Of a stretch of 64,000 nucleotides of DNA, positions 17,979 through 27,034 are shown piece after piece. A program made the translations under genes and the position numbers. The stretch's first letter is position 1. Each line of letters begins with the position of its first letter. The stretch covers positions 62,001 through 126,000 of the forward strand of contig NZ_JANAVZ010000002.1 of the NCBI RefSeq assembly GCF_025195095.1, given 5' to 3'. This DNA comes from Paracoccus maritimus. Lineage in GTDB: Bacteria; Pseudomonadota; Alphaproteobacteria; Rhodobacterales; Rhodobacteraceae. A model generated the notes under the pieces. It was given only the letters and a program-made list of their open reading frames with translations, did not search any database and was not told where the DNA came from.

Positions 17979-19235
17979 TCAGGCCGCTTCGAGGCCGAAG
18001 GCATCATGCAGTGCCTGAACTGCAAGTTCCATATACTTGCGATCGATCAGCACCGAAATCTTGATCTCGCTGGTTGCGATGACCTTGATGTTGATATTTT
18101 CGTCGGCAAGTGCCTTGAACATCCGCGCTGCGACACCGGCCGCGCTGCGCATCCCGATGCCCACGACGCTGACCTTCGCCACTTCGGTATCCACGATCAG
18201 TTCGTCATAGGCGATGGTGCCGGCGGCACGCGCCTCTTCCATGGCGCGCTTGGCGCGCTCGACTTGATTGATCGGCACCGAGAACGTCATGTCGGTCACC
18301 GATCCCTGGTGATGCTCGAAGTTCTTTTCCGAGATGTTCTGAACGATCATGTCCACGTTCACGCCCGCCTCGGCCAGCGGGGCAAAGATGCCCGCCGAGA
18401 TGCCGGGCCGGTCTTCCACGGTCACCAGGGTGATCTTGGCCTCTTCCCGCGAAGAGGCGACGCCGTTGACGACTTTCGATTCCATGATTTCATCCTCATC
18501 GCAGATCAGCGTTCCGGAATTCTCGTCGGTATCCTCGAACGAGGATAGCACGCGCAGCCTGACCTTGTAGCGCATTGCAAGCTCGACCGAGCGGGTCTGC
18601 AGGACCTTGGCGCCAAGACTGGCCAGTTCCAGCATTTCCTCGAACGCGATTTTCTGAAGCTTGCGCGCCTTCGAGGTGATGCGCGGATCGGTGGTGTAGA
18701 CGCCGTCCACATCGGTATAGATGTCGCAGCGTTCGGCGCCGAAGGCTGCGGCAAAGGCCACGGCGGTCGTGTCCGATCCACCGCGCCCCAGCGTCGTGAT
18801 GCGCCCATCAGGCGCCAGACCCTGGAAACCTGCCACGACCGCGACCTTGAAGCCTTCCGAGAATTTCTGGTCCAGATTGTCGCGCGGAATATCGACAAAG
18901 CGCGCGGCGGAATGGGCGGCGGTGGTGTTGATCGGCACCTGCCAGCCCTGCCAGCTGCGCGCCGGAACCCCCATCTCCTGCAGGGTCAGGGCCATCAGCC
19001 CTGCGGTCACGTTCTCGCCCGAACTGACCACGGCATCGTATTCGCGGGCGTCGAACAGGGGTGAGGTCTTTTCGACCCAACCGACCAATTCATTGGTCTT
19101 GCCCGACATCGCGCTGACGATCACGATGACGTCGTATCCGCGATCGACCTCGCGTTGCACCTTCTTGGCGGCATTCTTGATCCGGTCCAGATCGGCCACG
19201 GACGTTCCGCCGAATTTCATCACCAGAAGCGGCAT
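17979..19235 (-). CDS. lysC: Aspartate kinase
   Basis: A 418-residue aspartokinase, making aspartyl phosphate at the entry to the lysine, threonine and methionine pathways. MPLLVMKFGGTSVADLDRIK is the nucleotide-binding start; LGRGGSDTTAVAFAAAFGA and DVDGVYTTDPRI are catalytic-domain motifs. Two ACT domains at about residues 265-415 (VEDRPGISAGIFAPLAEAGV) bind feedback effectors. Probably co-transcribed with ptsP. Confidence 0.96.
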   Translation of the reverse strand: MPLLVMKFGGTSVADLDRIKNAAKKVQREVDRGYDVIVIVSAMSGKTNELVGWVEKTSPLFDAREYDAVVSSGENVTAGLMALTLQEMGVPARSWQGWQVPINTTAAHSAARFVDIPRDNLDQKFSEGFKVAVVAGFQGLAPDGRITTLGRGGSDTTAVAFAAAFGAERCDIYTDVDGVYTTDPRITSKARKLQKIAFEEMLELASLGAKVLQTRSVELAMRYKVRLRVLSSFEDTDENSGTLICDEDEIMESKVVNGVASSREEAKITLVTVEDRPGISAGIFAPLAEAGVNVDMIVQNISEKNFEHHQGSVTDMTFSVPINQVERAKRAMEEARAAGTIAYDELIVDTEVAKVSVVGIGMRSAAGVAARMFKALADENINIKVIATSEIKISVLIDRKYMELAVQALHDAFGLEAA

Positions 19236-19353
19236 CGCGGGCCTCCAGCCTCAGGGGTCATCATCGGCGGGGCTTGTATGGGGGGCGTGCAGAAAGGGCA
19301 AGGGGCGATCAAAGATATGCGCGGGCAAGATGGGCCCGCACCGGCGCGTCGTC

Positions 19354-19779
19354 TCAGTTGGACTTCCGGCGCGGAATGAAGGGCAGGGGGGCGATGGGCA
19401 CGCCTTCCTCGACCAGCTTTCGTGCCTCGGCCGGGCGCGCTTCGCCGTGGATCGAGCGGTGTTCGCTGCGGCCTTCGTGCATCGCGCGCGCCTCGTCGGC
19501 GAAGCGCAGGCCGACATAGTCCGAGTTCGCTTCGACATGCGCATGCAACTTGGCAAGCGCGGCCTCGGCCTCGTTGCCCGGTTTCGGGGCCAAGGGGCGT
19601 TCGCGGCCGGCGCCGTCCTTTGACACCGACGGGGCCATCAGCAGTTTTTCGACCTGTCCCGATCCGCATTGCGCGCACACGACCTGGCCTGCGGCCCGCA
19701 TCTGCTCGAACCCGTCGGACGAGCGGAACCAGCCGTCGAAGACATGGCCTTCCTTGCAGCGCAGATCATAACGGATCAT
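19354..19779 (-). CDS. DUF1178 family protein with zinc-ribbon-like N-terminus
   Basis: A 141-residue protein of unknown function. MIRYDLRCKEGHVFDGWFRSS, then VVCAQCGSGQVEKLL, gives a C-x(n)-C-x-x-C arrangement resembling a zinc ribbon, typical of DUF1178 proteins of alphaproteobacteria. The C-terminal half ends EGVPIAPLPFIPRRKSN, also conserved in the family. It follows waaA by 38 bases and probably belongs to the gatB-waaA run. Confidence 0.85.
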   Translation of the reverse strand: MIRYDLRCKEGHVFDGWFRSSDGFEQMRAAGQVVCAQCGSGQVEKLLMAPSVSKDGAGRERPLAPKPGNEAEAALAKLHAHVEANSDYVGLRFADEARAMHEGRSEHRSIHGEARPAEARKLVEEGVPIAPLPFIPRRKSN

Positions 19780-19817
19780 GTAACTTCTCCGAACATCGTC
19801 CTGAGTATATCGGGGCC

Positions 19818-21020
19818 TCAGCGAGAATTCGCAAGATCGCGCAGATGGGCGATCAGCGGCGCCGGATCGCCTGCGCGCGCCGTCAGCAGCGCCCGCGCCG
19901 CTGATCCCATCCTCCGCGCCTGCATCGCGTCACCGGCAAGCCCGGACAGCGCGGCACCAAGACCGGCGGCTTCGACAGATCGTGCGGCACCCGCATCCTC
20001 CAGCGTGGCGTAGGCGTCGGAAAAATTCGAGACATAGGGTCCGTGCAGGATCGCGCAGCGATGGGCCGCCGGTTCCCATGGTGTGTGACCGCCCTTGTCG
20101 ACCAGCGAGCCTGCCACAAGACAGATCGCCGCCTGACGATACCATCGGTCCATCTCTCCCAGCGTGTCTGCCAGCAGCACGGGTGCGTCGATCAGATCCT
20201 GCCCAAGGGTTTCAGACCGGCGGATGACCGGCAGGCCACGTTCGGTGATCAGTCCGGCGACCTCGTCGGCACGCGCGGGATGACGGATGGCGAGGATCAG
20301 GCGCAGACCCGGATGAAGACGCCGTGCCGCCAGCCAGCCGTCCAGAATCGCCGCTTCTTCGCCCTCATGCGTCGATGCGGCCAGCACGGTCCGGTCACGC
20401 GCGGCGTCGTCGGGCGGCGGGACAACACGGGCAGGGGTCAGCAGCTTCAGGTCCAGCGCGGGCAGCAGCGCCCGTTCGGGCAGGCCAAGTTCCCGCAGCC
20501 GGGTTTCGCTGCCGCCGTCTTGCGCGGACAGGGCCGAGATACGTCCCAGCATCGGGCCGATGACGCCCGGCAGCCGTGACCATAATCCCGCCGAGCGTTG
20601 CGACATCCGCGCCCCGATCACGGCCTGGCTGACGCCGCGCTCAGCCAGCAGGCGCGACCGCAACGGCCAGAACTCGCTTTCGACGGTCAGTTGCAGGCGG
20701 GGCTGCACGGCGTCAAGAAACCGTGTCAGTGCGCCCGGCATATCCAGCGGGGCCAGCCGTGCGGTCAGCCCCCAAGCGGAGACCATGTCGCGTCCGGTCG
20801 GTGAATTGGCCGTCACGATCACGCGGGTTCCACGGGCCAGCGCCTCGATTACAGGGCCGGCAGAGGTCAATTCGCCGACCGATGCCCCGTGGACCCAGAT
20901 ATCGGCCCTGCCAGGCAGAGCGTCCGTCAGCAGCCTTTGCCGCAGATCCTGCGATCCGCCAAGCCGCGCCCGCACGCGCAGCGCGGTTTCGGCAAGGCGT
21001 GAGGTGACCGCATAGATCAT
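19818..21020 (-). CDS. waaA: 3-deoxy-D-manno-octulosonic acid (Kdo) transferase
   Basis: A 400-residue GT30-type enzyme that attaches Kdo from CMP-Kdo to lipid A precursors at the inner membrane. ADIWVHGASVGELTSAGPVI includes the conserved catalytic Glu; VTANSPTGRDM and LTVESEFWPLRSRLLAERG are family motifs, and the C-terminal half contains the CMP-Kdo-binding domain. The N-terminal anchor is short for the family. It lies 15 bases downstream of gatB. Single or double Kdo transfer cannot be predicted. Confidence 0.88.
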   Translation of the reverse strand: MIYAVTSRLAETALRVRARLGGSQDLRQRLLTDALPGRADIWVHGASVGELTSAGPVIEALARGTRVIVTANSPTGRDMVSAWGLTARLAPLDMPGALTRFLDAVQPRLQLTVESEFWPLRSRLLAERGVSQAVIGARMSQRSAGLWSRLPGVIGPMLGRISALSAQDGGSETRLRELGLPERALLPALDLKLLTPARVVPPPDDAARDRTVLAASTHEGEEAAILDGWLAARRLHPGLRLILAIRHPARADEVAGLITERGLPVIRRSETLGQDLIDAPVLLADTLGEMDRWYRQAAICLVAGSLVDKGGHTPWEPAAHRCAILHGPYVSNFSDAYATLEDAGAARSVEAAGLGAALSGLAGDAMQARRMGSAARALLTARAGDPAPLIAHLRDLANSR

Positions 21021-21035
21021 CCGCGCGTTCGCGGC

Positions 21036-22550
21036 CTATCGGGACAGTTTTTCGGCGACCAGTTTGTTCACCGCCGCCGGATTGGCCTTGCCGCCGGTAG
21101 CCTTCAGAACCTGGCCCACGAACCAGCCAGCCAGCTTCGGATTGGCCTTCGCCTTTTCGACCTGCGCCGGATTGGCGGCGATGATCTCGTCCACGGCCGC
21201 CTCGATCGCGCCCATGTCGGTCACCTGCTTCATGCCGCGCACCTCGACGATTTCCGCCGGATCGCCGCCTTCGGTCCACAATATCTCGAACAGATCCTTC
21301 GCGATCTTGCCCGAAATGTCGCCCTTGGCGATCAGGTCGATCACGCCGCCCAACTGTGCGGCTGAAATCGGCGAGGTCTCGACGCCGAGTCCCTCCTTGT
21401 TCAGGCGCCCGAACAATTCGTTGATCACCCAGTTGGCGGCCATCTTGCCGTCCCGCCCCTGCGCCACGGCCTCGAAATAGTTCGCGTTTTCGACATCTGC
21501 GGTCAGAACACCCGCGTCATATTCCGACAGGCCCATATCCTTCACGAAGCGGGCCTTCTTTTCGTCCGGCAGTTCGGGCATGTCTGCTTCGATCGCATCG
21601 ACCCATGCCTGCTCGATCTCTAGCGGCAGCAGGTCGGGATCGGGGAAATATCGGTAATCATGCGCCTCTTCTTTGCTGCGCATCGACCGGGTTTCGCCCT
21701 TGTCGGGATCGTAGAGACGGGTTTCCTGGACAATGCTGCCGCCGTCTTCCAGAATGGCGATCTGACGTCGCGCCTCGTATTCGATGGCGGCCTGAATGAA
21801 CCGCATCGAGTTCATGTTCTTGATCTCGCAGCGCGTGCCGAGATGGCTGAAATCCTGGGTCTGCTGGTATTTTTCATAGGCGCCCGGCGGGCAGACGCTG
21901 ACATTGACGTCGGCGCGCAGGTTGCCGTTCTGCATGTTGCCGTCGCAGGTGCCCAGATAGCGCATGATCTGGCGCAGCTTTGCGACATAGGCGGCGGCCT
22001 CTTCGGGGCCACGGATGTCGGGGCGGCTGACGATTTCCATCAGCGCGACGCCGGTGCGGTTCAGGTCCACGAAGGACATGTTCGGATCCATGTCGTGGAT
22101 CGACTTTCCCGCGTCCTGTTCCATGTGGATGCGTTCGATCCTGACACGGCGTGCGACACCGGGCGCCATGTCCACGATCACCTCACCCTCGCCGACGATC
22201 GGATGATACAGCTGGCTGATCTGGTAACCCTGCGGCAGGTCCGGATAGAAGTAATTCTTGCGGTCGAAGGCGCTGCGCAGGTTGATCGCGGCCTTCAATC
22301 CCAGCCCGGTGCGCACCGCCTGGGCCACGCAGAATTCGTTGATTACGGGCAGCATGCCGGGCATGGCTGCATCGACGAAGGCGACATTGCTGTTCGGCTC
22401 GGCCCCGAATTCGGTCGAGGCGCCAGAGAAAAGCTTGGCCTTCGAGGCAACCTGCGCATGCACTTCCAGGCCGATGACCAGTTCCCAGTCGCCCTTGGCG
22501 CCGGCGATCGTCTTTGGTTCCGGTGATGTGAAGGTGAGGTGATCAAGCAT
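21036..22550 (-). CDS. gatB: Asp-tRNA(Asn)/Glu-tRNA(Gln) amidotransferase subunit B
   Basis: A 504-residue subunit of GatCAB, which converts misacylated Glu-tRNA(Gln) or Asp-tRNA(Asn) to the correct amide form; GatB binds the tRNA and phosphorylates the misplaced acid. [38 protein letters not shown] and [16 protein letters not shown] sequence (here [12 protein letters not shown]) are signatures; the C-terminal YqeY-like domain ends [13 protein letters not shown] chose the start at 22550 ([12 protein letters not shown]), which gives normal family length; an in-frame ATG upstream adds non-conserved residues. Confidence 0.96.
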   Translation of the reverse strand: MLDHLTFTSPEPKTIAGAKGDWELVIGLEVHAQVASKAKLFSGASTEFGAEPNSNVAFVDAAMPGMLPVINEFCVAQAVRTGLGLKAAINLRSAFDRKNYFYPDLPQGYQISQLYHPIVGEGEVIVDMAPGVARRVRIERIHMEQDAGKSIHDMDPNMSFVDLNRTGVALMEIVSRPDIRGPEEAAAYVAKLRQIMRYLGTCDGNMQNGNLRADVNVSVCPPGAYEKYQQTQDFSHLGTRCEIKNMNSMRFIQAAIEYEARRQIAILEDGGSIVQETRLYDPDKGETRSMRSKEEAHDYRYFPDPDLLPLEIEQAWVDAIEADMPELPDEKKARFVKDMGLSEYDAGVLTADVENANYFEAVAQGRDGKMAANWVINELFGRLNKEGLGVETSPISAAQLGGVIDLIAKGDISGKIAKDLFEILWTEGGDPAEIVEVRGMKQVTDMGAIEAAVDEIIAANPAQVEKAKANPKLAGWFVGQVLKATGGKANPAAVNKLVAEKLSR

Positions 22551-22868
22551 CCAGGTGCCTCGCATGCGAAATTGCGGTGTGGCAGCGGTTCTAGGCCAGC
22601 CCGCAACCATTGTCACGGGTCGCGGTCACCCGCCGCGTGGTTTCGGTCCGGTTCGGTGGACCGAGCCGGTTCAACGAAGGTCGATGCCGGAGATGAGAGC
22701 CGAATTGCGCAAAGTTGAACACAGATCCGGGAAAAACGTCCGGATCGGCGGATTTTCGTCGCTACAGACATTGCTGGTGGCGTGATCTTGCCGAAGCAAA
22801 TGCGCCAAGCTTGCGCCGCACGCCACCAAGGCTAACGAGAACCCACAACAGTCAATTCCGAGAGTCGC
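22551..22868. other. Divergent intergenic region gatB / lytic transglycosylase
   Basis: This 318-base gap separates divergent genes and must hold both promoters; I see no convincing -35/-10 pair or gene. The clearest structure is GATCCGG/CCGGATC at 22724-22730 and 22740-22746 around GAAAAACGT, a perfect 7-bp inverted repeat. A weaker GGTCC/GGACC repeat lies nearer gatB. Confidence 0.4.
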
Positions 22869-23498
22869 ATGCGCGCCGCCATCCTGTCCTTCGCCGCCCT
22901 TCTTGCTCTGGCAGGGTGCCAGTCGGAGATCGAGCCCAAGACCAAAGCGCGGATCCAGGCCGAGGCACAGCAGATGCAGCTTGCGTCGCGTCCGCCGATG
23001 CGCTGGGGCGCGCGCAATGGTTCGGACGAATGGACACGGGCCACGCTGGCGGCACTGGATCGCGACGGGGTCACCATCCTGTCGAACGTGCCGCATGACA
23101 TCCAGACCTACTGCCCCAACTATGCCGAACTTGGGCACACTGGTCGCAAGGCCTTCTGGGCCGGGCTGCTGTCGGCGCTGGCAAAGCACGAAAGCACCTA
23201 TAATCCGCAAGCCAGCGGTGGTGGCGGCAGATGGCTGGGGCTGATGCAGATCGCGCCGGCAACTTGGCGGCATTATGATTGTAGCGGTAACATTACCAGT
23301 GGGGCCGACAACATGGCCTGCGCGGTCCGCATCATGTCGCGTCAGGTGGGCCGCGACAACGCCGTGGTTCGCGATGGCAGTGGCGGCTGGCGTGGTGTGG
23401 CACGCGACTGGGCGCCGATGCGCAGCGCATCGAAGCGTGCGGACATCGCCGCATGGACCAGTAGCCAAAGCTACTGCACCGCCGATACCGCCAGCTGA
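22869..23498 (+). CDS. Lipoprotein lytic transglycosylase (SLT-like)
   Basis: A 209-residue outer-envelope lipoprotein: MRAAILSFAALLALAGC is a signal peptide ending in a lipobox with Cys17. The SLT-type domain includes ALAKHESTYNPQASG, whose Glu is the expected catalytic acid, and WLGLMQIAPATWRHYDCSG. Such enzymes cleave peptidoglycan glycan strands with formation of 1,6-anhydro-MurNAc. It is monocistronic, followed by a gap. Confidence 0.85.
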   Translation: MRAAILSFAALLALAGCQSEIEPKTKARIQAEAQQMQLASRPPMRWGARNGSDEWTRATLAALDRDGVTILSNVPHDIQTYCPNYAELGHTGRKAFWAGLLSALAKHESTYNPQASGGGGRWLGLMQIAPATWRHYDCSGNITSGADNMACAVRIMSRQVGRDNAVVRDGSGGWRGVARDWAPMRSASKRADIAAWTSSQSYCTADTAS

Positions 23499-23896
23499 AC
23501 CCAGCCTTCTCCGGTTTCTTCGCCAGCATCCTCACCCTCCCGGCACCTAGAGGTGCCGGAGTCCGGCGGCCTGAGTGAACCCAACTTTCGAATCGAGATT
23601 CGATGAAAAACGCCACGAGTGAAATTCCGCCGAGGCGGTAGTACCGTAAAGGTTGAATTCCAAAATGTTTCAGCACCCATTTGGTGCGCTGCGGCATTTT
23701 ACCTGTCCCAAAAGGCAGGTCCGTTTCCGGTTTATTAAAGTTTTAACGATGGGCGGAAACGTGCCGAGATGTTATCTTCACCTCGTTAAAAGGCATCTCC
23801 TCCTCGATGCAAAAAAGGCGCCAAGCGCAGTGGTTTTGGCGAGGGGCCTTCGACAGTCCACAGTGCCGTAAGTGGCAGTTGTCGTCGGAGGGCAGG
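23499..23896. promoter_or_regulatory. Regulatory region upstream of the ExoY-like gene, with interleaved inverted repeats
   Basis: A 398-base gap without a convincing gene and more AT-rich than its flanks towards the 3' side. It contains a perfect dyad CCGGCACCT-AG-AGGTGCCGG (23540-23559), perhaps a terminator for the transglycosylase but lacking a U-run; TCGAATC-GA-GATTCGA (23588-23603); and two 8-bp inverted repeats that interleave: CGTTTCCG (23722-23729) with CGGAAACG (23754-23761), and TTTTAACG (23741-23748) with CGTTAAAA (23784-23791). Interleaving rules out two simple hairpins at once and suggests protein-binding half-sites upstream of the polysaccharide initiation gene. Confidence 0.45.
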
Positions 23897-24601
23897 ATGC
23901 CGTGTGTCAATAGTGTGGGCGATATGTCGATGGATAATCAAATAGTTGCCGGTGTTTCAGTTGCAGGCGTAAAGTCCTCCAGACAGCCAAAGCCGTGGTT
24001 TTACCGAACGTTTCTCAAGCGTCCGCTTGATATTCTTCTGGTCGTCATGGCTGCGCCGTTTATCGTTCCGATTGTGTTTGTTCTGGCTTTTCTCGTTATG
24101 CGGGATGGCGGCAATCCGTTCTACTCGCAATTGCGGATCGGGCGAAGCGGACGTCTTTATCGGATGTGGAAACTGCGCAGTATGGTTGTCGATGCCGATC
24201 AGCGGCTTTCTGCCTATCTGGATGAAAACCCCGAGGCCAAACGCGAATGGGATGAGACTCAGAAACTTCGCCACGATCCTCGGGTGACCCGCTTCGGTCG
24301 GCTTCTGCGTCGCAGTTCAATGGATGAGCTGCCGCAGTTGTGGAACGTTCTGAAAGGCGACATGAGCCTGATCGGACCGCGACCCATGATGCCCGAACAG
24401 CAAGAGATGTATGACGGCACCGGTTACTACGGCCTGCGTCCGGGTATCACCGGCTTCTGGCAGACCACGGGGCGCAACGCCACGTCGTTCGCGGACCGTG
24501 CATGGTATGATGATCGCTACGAGCGCGATCTGTCCCTGTCGGGGGATGTCGCGATCCTTTTCCGGACCTTCGGGGTGGTGATGCGCGCGACGGGTTGCTG
24601 A
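23897..24601 (+). CDS. ExoY-like undecaprenyl-phosphate sugar-1-phosphate transferase
   Basis: A 234-residue initiating transferase that moves a sugar phosphate from a UDP-sugar to undecaprenyl phosphate at the inner membrane, starting the polysaccharide repeat. KRPLDILLVVMAAPFIVPIVFVLAF is its single membrane segment; FGRLLRRSSMDELPQLWNVL, GDMSLIGPRPMMPEQ and GLRPGITGFWQTTGRN are catalytic motifs. It lacks the N-terminal multi-helix domain of WbaP/WcaJ, as in short ExoY-type enzymes. The start at 23897 has GGAGGG just upstream; 23924 is an alternative. First gene of the surface-polysaccharide region. Confidence 0.92.
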   Translation: MPCVNSVGDMSMDNQIVAGVSVAGVKSSRQPKPWFYRTFLKRPLDILLVVMAAPFIVPIVFVLAFLVMRDGGNPFYSQLRIGRSGRLYRMWKLRSMVVDADQRLSAYLDENPEAKREWDETQKLRHDPRVTRFGRLLRRSSMDELPQLWNVLKGDMSLIGPRPMMPEQQEMYDGTGYYGLRPGITGFWQTTGRNATSFADRAWYDDRYERDLSLSGDVAILFRTFGVVMRATGC

Positions 24602-24636
24602 TCGCAAGTGCGCTTCGACCATCCTTGACGTGAATG

Positions 24637-24675
24637 AAAGACCGGCCGCCTCTATCAGAGGCGGCCGGTCTTTTT
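24637..24675 (+). terminator. Rho-independent terminator after the ExoY-like gene
   Basis: A 17-bp perfect stem, AAAGACCGGCCGCCTCT (24637-24653) with its complement at 24657-24673, closes a 3-base ATC loop and runs into a T-tract. It lies between convergent genes and mainly serves the plus strand. Confidence 0.85.
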
Positions 24676-24783
24676 ATGTCGAGGTCCCGTTGGTGCTTGG
24701 CTTTCCCGTTCAACGCGCCATGTACGCGCGCAGGCGGATCGTCAGCACATAGCAGTTGCGCGGACGCGGCCGAGCAGAGGCAC

Positions 24784-26013
24784 TCAGCCGCTGCGCTTCT
24801 CGCGGATTTCGGGGATCGTCACCACCGGGCGCAGGCCTGTCCCACGCTCCATCTGTCCGGCAGATCTCAGTACCGGTTTCAGCATCTCCAGTAGAACCGC
24901 GATGGCCAATGCCAGCATCATTGATCCGGCCAGGCCGAAAACCATGATCTTCTTGCGGCCCGAGGAAAGTGGATAGTCGGGCTGGACAGCCTGTTCCAGC
25001 AGGATGAACTGTTCGCCTTCCTGTTCGACATTCAGGCGCTGCGCGGTTTCGGCTGCAGCGCGGCGCGCGCTCATTTCGGCCTGCTGTTCACGCAGATTGA
25101 CAAGGCGGCGTTCGAACGCCTGCATCTGGGCCTCGGCATTGACGCTGCGCCGACCCGAAGCACGGATCTCTGTCATCCGATCCTGCAGTTGTTGCTCGCG
25201 CGTGCTCAGAACCTGGATCCGGCTTTCGATCTCTCGCGCCTGACGCTGTTCGATCGTGCTCAGCGTGCCGCGAGAGACAAGCTCTTCGTAGGCGCTGCGC
25301 GTCTCCAGCAGTTCACCGGATATCTCGTTCAGTTCGCCATCGATCGTTCGCATCTCGTCGGGACGATTGTCCAGAACGGTGGTCGGCAGAACGTCCAGAT
25401 GCTCGTTGCGGAACGACGCCATCTCATCCTCGACAGCATTGATCTGCGCCGCGATTCGAGCCTCTTCACGGCTATAGAATTGCAACGTTTCCAAGGTCCG
25501 CTCGGTCTGGGTATTGGCATTCAGGTCAAGAACACTGCGCGCCATTTCGTTCGCCATATCGGCGGCCAGTTCCGGCGTGGACATGGTTGCGGTCACGCGA
25601 AGGACGCCGGGCCACTGATCGCTGTTGCCGTAATATTGGCCGCTGGTGATCGGTTCGATCCGGAAAGCGCGGCGCACGGCTTCGACCTGGATCGCCTCTG
25701 TCATCTGCGGCGTGTCGGAAAACAGATCGAACTTGTCGATCAGCGTCTGGATGTTTTCCCGAACCATCAGTCGCGCCTGAACCAGCTGAAGCCAGTAACC
25801 GGCAGGAATGCCGCCGCCGGTGCCGGCACGCGGCCCCTCGGACAGGGATCTAGGTGTCTCGATCTGCAGGATCGCTGACGCTTGATAGCTGTGGGGTTGA
25901 CTGATCGCCACCTGATAGCTGACCGCAGCACCGGCCAGTATGGTGGTGCCCATGATCCAGCGGCGCCGCCACAGCATGGATACGATATCGCCGATTGAAC
26001 CCAGACTACCCAT
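24784..26013 (-). CDS. Wzz-like polysaccharide co-polymerase (chain-length protein)
   Basis: A 409-residue inner-membrane protein with one membrane segment near each end (about residues 18-37 and 360-382) and a long periplasmic coiled coil between them, the layout of Wzz/PCP proteins that set polysaccharide chain length. The N-terminal IGDIVSMLWRRRWIMGTTI is typical. The C-terminal PxxP-like element usual in these proteins is not obvious; the sequence ends PVVTIPEIREKRSG. Its ATG shares one base with the stop of the upstream kinase-like gene (TAATG at 26011-26015), so the two are coupled, as in Wzz-kinase pairs. Confidence 0.88.
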   Translation of the reverse strand: MGSLGSIGDIVSMLWRRRWIMGTTILAGAAVSYQVAISQPHSYQASAILQIETPRSLSEGPRAGTGGGIPAGYWLQLVQARLMVRENIQTLIDKFDLFSDTPQMTEAIQVEAVRRAFRIEPITSGQYYGNSDQWPGVLRVTATMSTPELAADMANEMARSVLDLNANTQTERTLETLQFYSREEARIAAQINAVEDEMASFRNEHLDVLPTTVLDNRPDEMRTIDGELNEISGELLETRSAYEELVSRGTLSTIEQRQAREIESRIQVLSTREQQLQDRMTEIRASGRRSVNAEAQMQAFERRLVNLREQQAEMSARRAAAETAQRLNVEQEGEQFILLEQAVQPDYPLSSGRKKIMVFGLAGSMMLALAIAVLLEMLKPVLRSAGQMERGTGLRPVVTIPEIREKRSG

Positions 26014-26897
26014 TACACTTGTTCCTTGTCTCGACCGCCGAAAAATCGGTCGCGAATGCCCTGAATGATCTCGAAGACCGATCGTCTGACTTCGCCCCGG
26101 TTCAGCACGACCGCGACCAGCCGGGTACGGCCGGTCAACAGATCCTCGGCCTCGCGGACCTGCTGGCTGGTGTTCCGTGTGCCGTCCGCCACCAGCACGA
26201 CCCCATCCAACTGGGGCAGGAAGGACAACAGGTCGTCGCGACCCAGGACCGGTGGCAGGTCATAGATTTCCAATGTCGGCAGAAACTGCTGGCGCATCTC
26301 GCGCAACGCATGTGCGGTGGCCGGCTCTTGCAACATCTCGGCGCTGCTTTCGACGTTTTTCGAATTCAGAAGCAGCGCCAGATTATTGCCGAACAGTCGC
26401 AGATGGCCCGACACCGGCGCCCCGCCGGTCAGGACGTCCGACAATGGGGCGGGAGGGTTCGCGCCGAACATCCGCGCAAGACCGGGACGCCGCAGGTTCA
26501 TGTCGGCAAGCACAACGCGGGAACTGGGGCGCCGCGCCATTGCCAACGCCAAGTTCGCAGCAATGAAGGAAGTGCCCGAGCCACGCGTTGGCGCGGTGAC
26601 GCCAAGGCGCAAGATCCCGTGTTCCTCGATCGTGTCCGCCATCAGCGTGCGCAGCAGGTCGAATCGGCGGGTGATGTCGTTGTCGCTGCTTTCCGCATAC
26701 AGCCTGTGACGACGCATCGTCGCGGGATCCGAGTTCAAGGCGCGCAATCCGGTCCAGGCCGGCGCACTGTCCAAGGCTGTCAGGCCGATATTGTTCTGGC
26801 TGCCGCTGCGATCGAGGCGCAGTCGTGCAACCTTCACAGGCGCCTGCGCAATCGCAGGCGCCTTGTCATGCGCTTGTTGCGGCGTCTCAGAGCTCAT
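26013..26897 (-). CDS. Degenerate CpsD/CapB-type tyrosine-kinase-like ATPase
   Basis: A 294-residue protein with the fold of bacterial tyrosine kinases that partner Wzz proteins. The P-loop region reads VTAPTRGSGTSFIAANLAL: residue 109 is Thr where the Walker A lysine belongs, checked in the DNA codons. Walker A' is VVLADMNLRRPG (128-139), Walker B-like VVLVADG follows, but there is no C-terminal tyrosine cluster (tail GGRDKEQV). It may be a non-phosphorylating scaffold or use nucleotide differently. Coupled to the wzz-like gene by a 1-base overlap. Divergent from the GT2 gene at 27035. Confidence 0.82.
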   Translation of the reverse strand: MSSETPQQAHDKAPAIAQAPVKVARLRLDRSGSQNNIGLTALDSAPAWTGLRALNSDPATMRRHRLYAESSDNDITRRFDLLRTLMADTIEEHGILRLGVTAPTRGSGTSFIAANLALAMARRPSSRVVLADMNLRRPGLARMFGANPPAPLSDVLTGGAPVSGHLRLFGNNLALLLNSKNVESSAEMLQEPATAHALREMRQQFLPTLEIYDLPPVLGRDDLLSFLPQLDGVVLVADGTRNTSQQVREAEDLLTGRTRLVAVVLNRGEVRRSVFEIIQGIRDRFFGGRDKEQV

Positions 26898-27034
26898 TAC
26901 TCACAACCCAATCGTGACCATGCAAATTAGTCTGGCCGATACATGGCCTGCCTAACAGATGCATTGTCGGAATCAATTTATACAATAGAACAAGTCTGGT
27001 GGTTTTATCCGGATGTCTGCAAGGTAGGCGGTTG

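Noticed and set aside
23735..23746. CtrA-like paired TTAA upstream of the ExoY-like gene
   Set aside because: The spacing is 4 bases instead of the 7 required.
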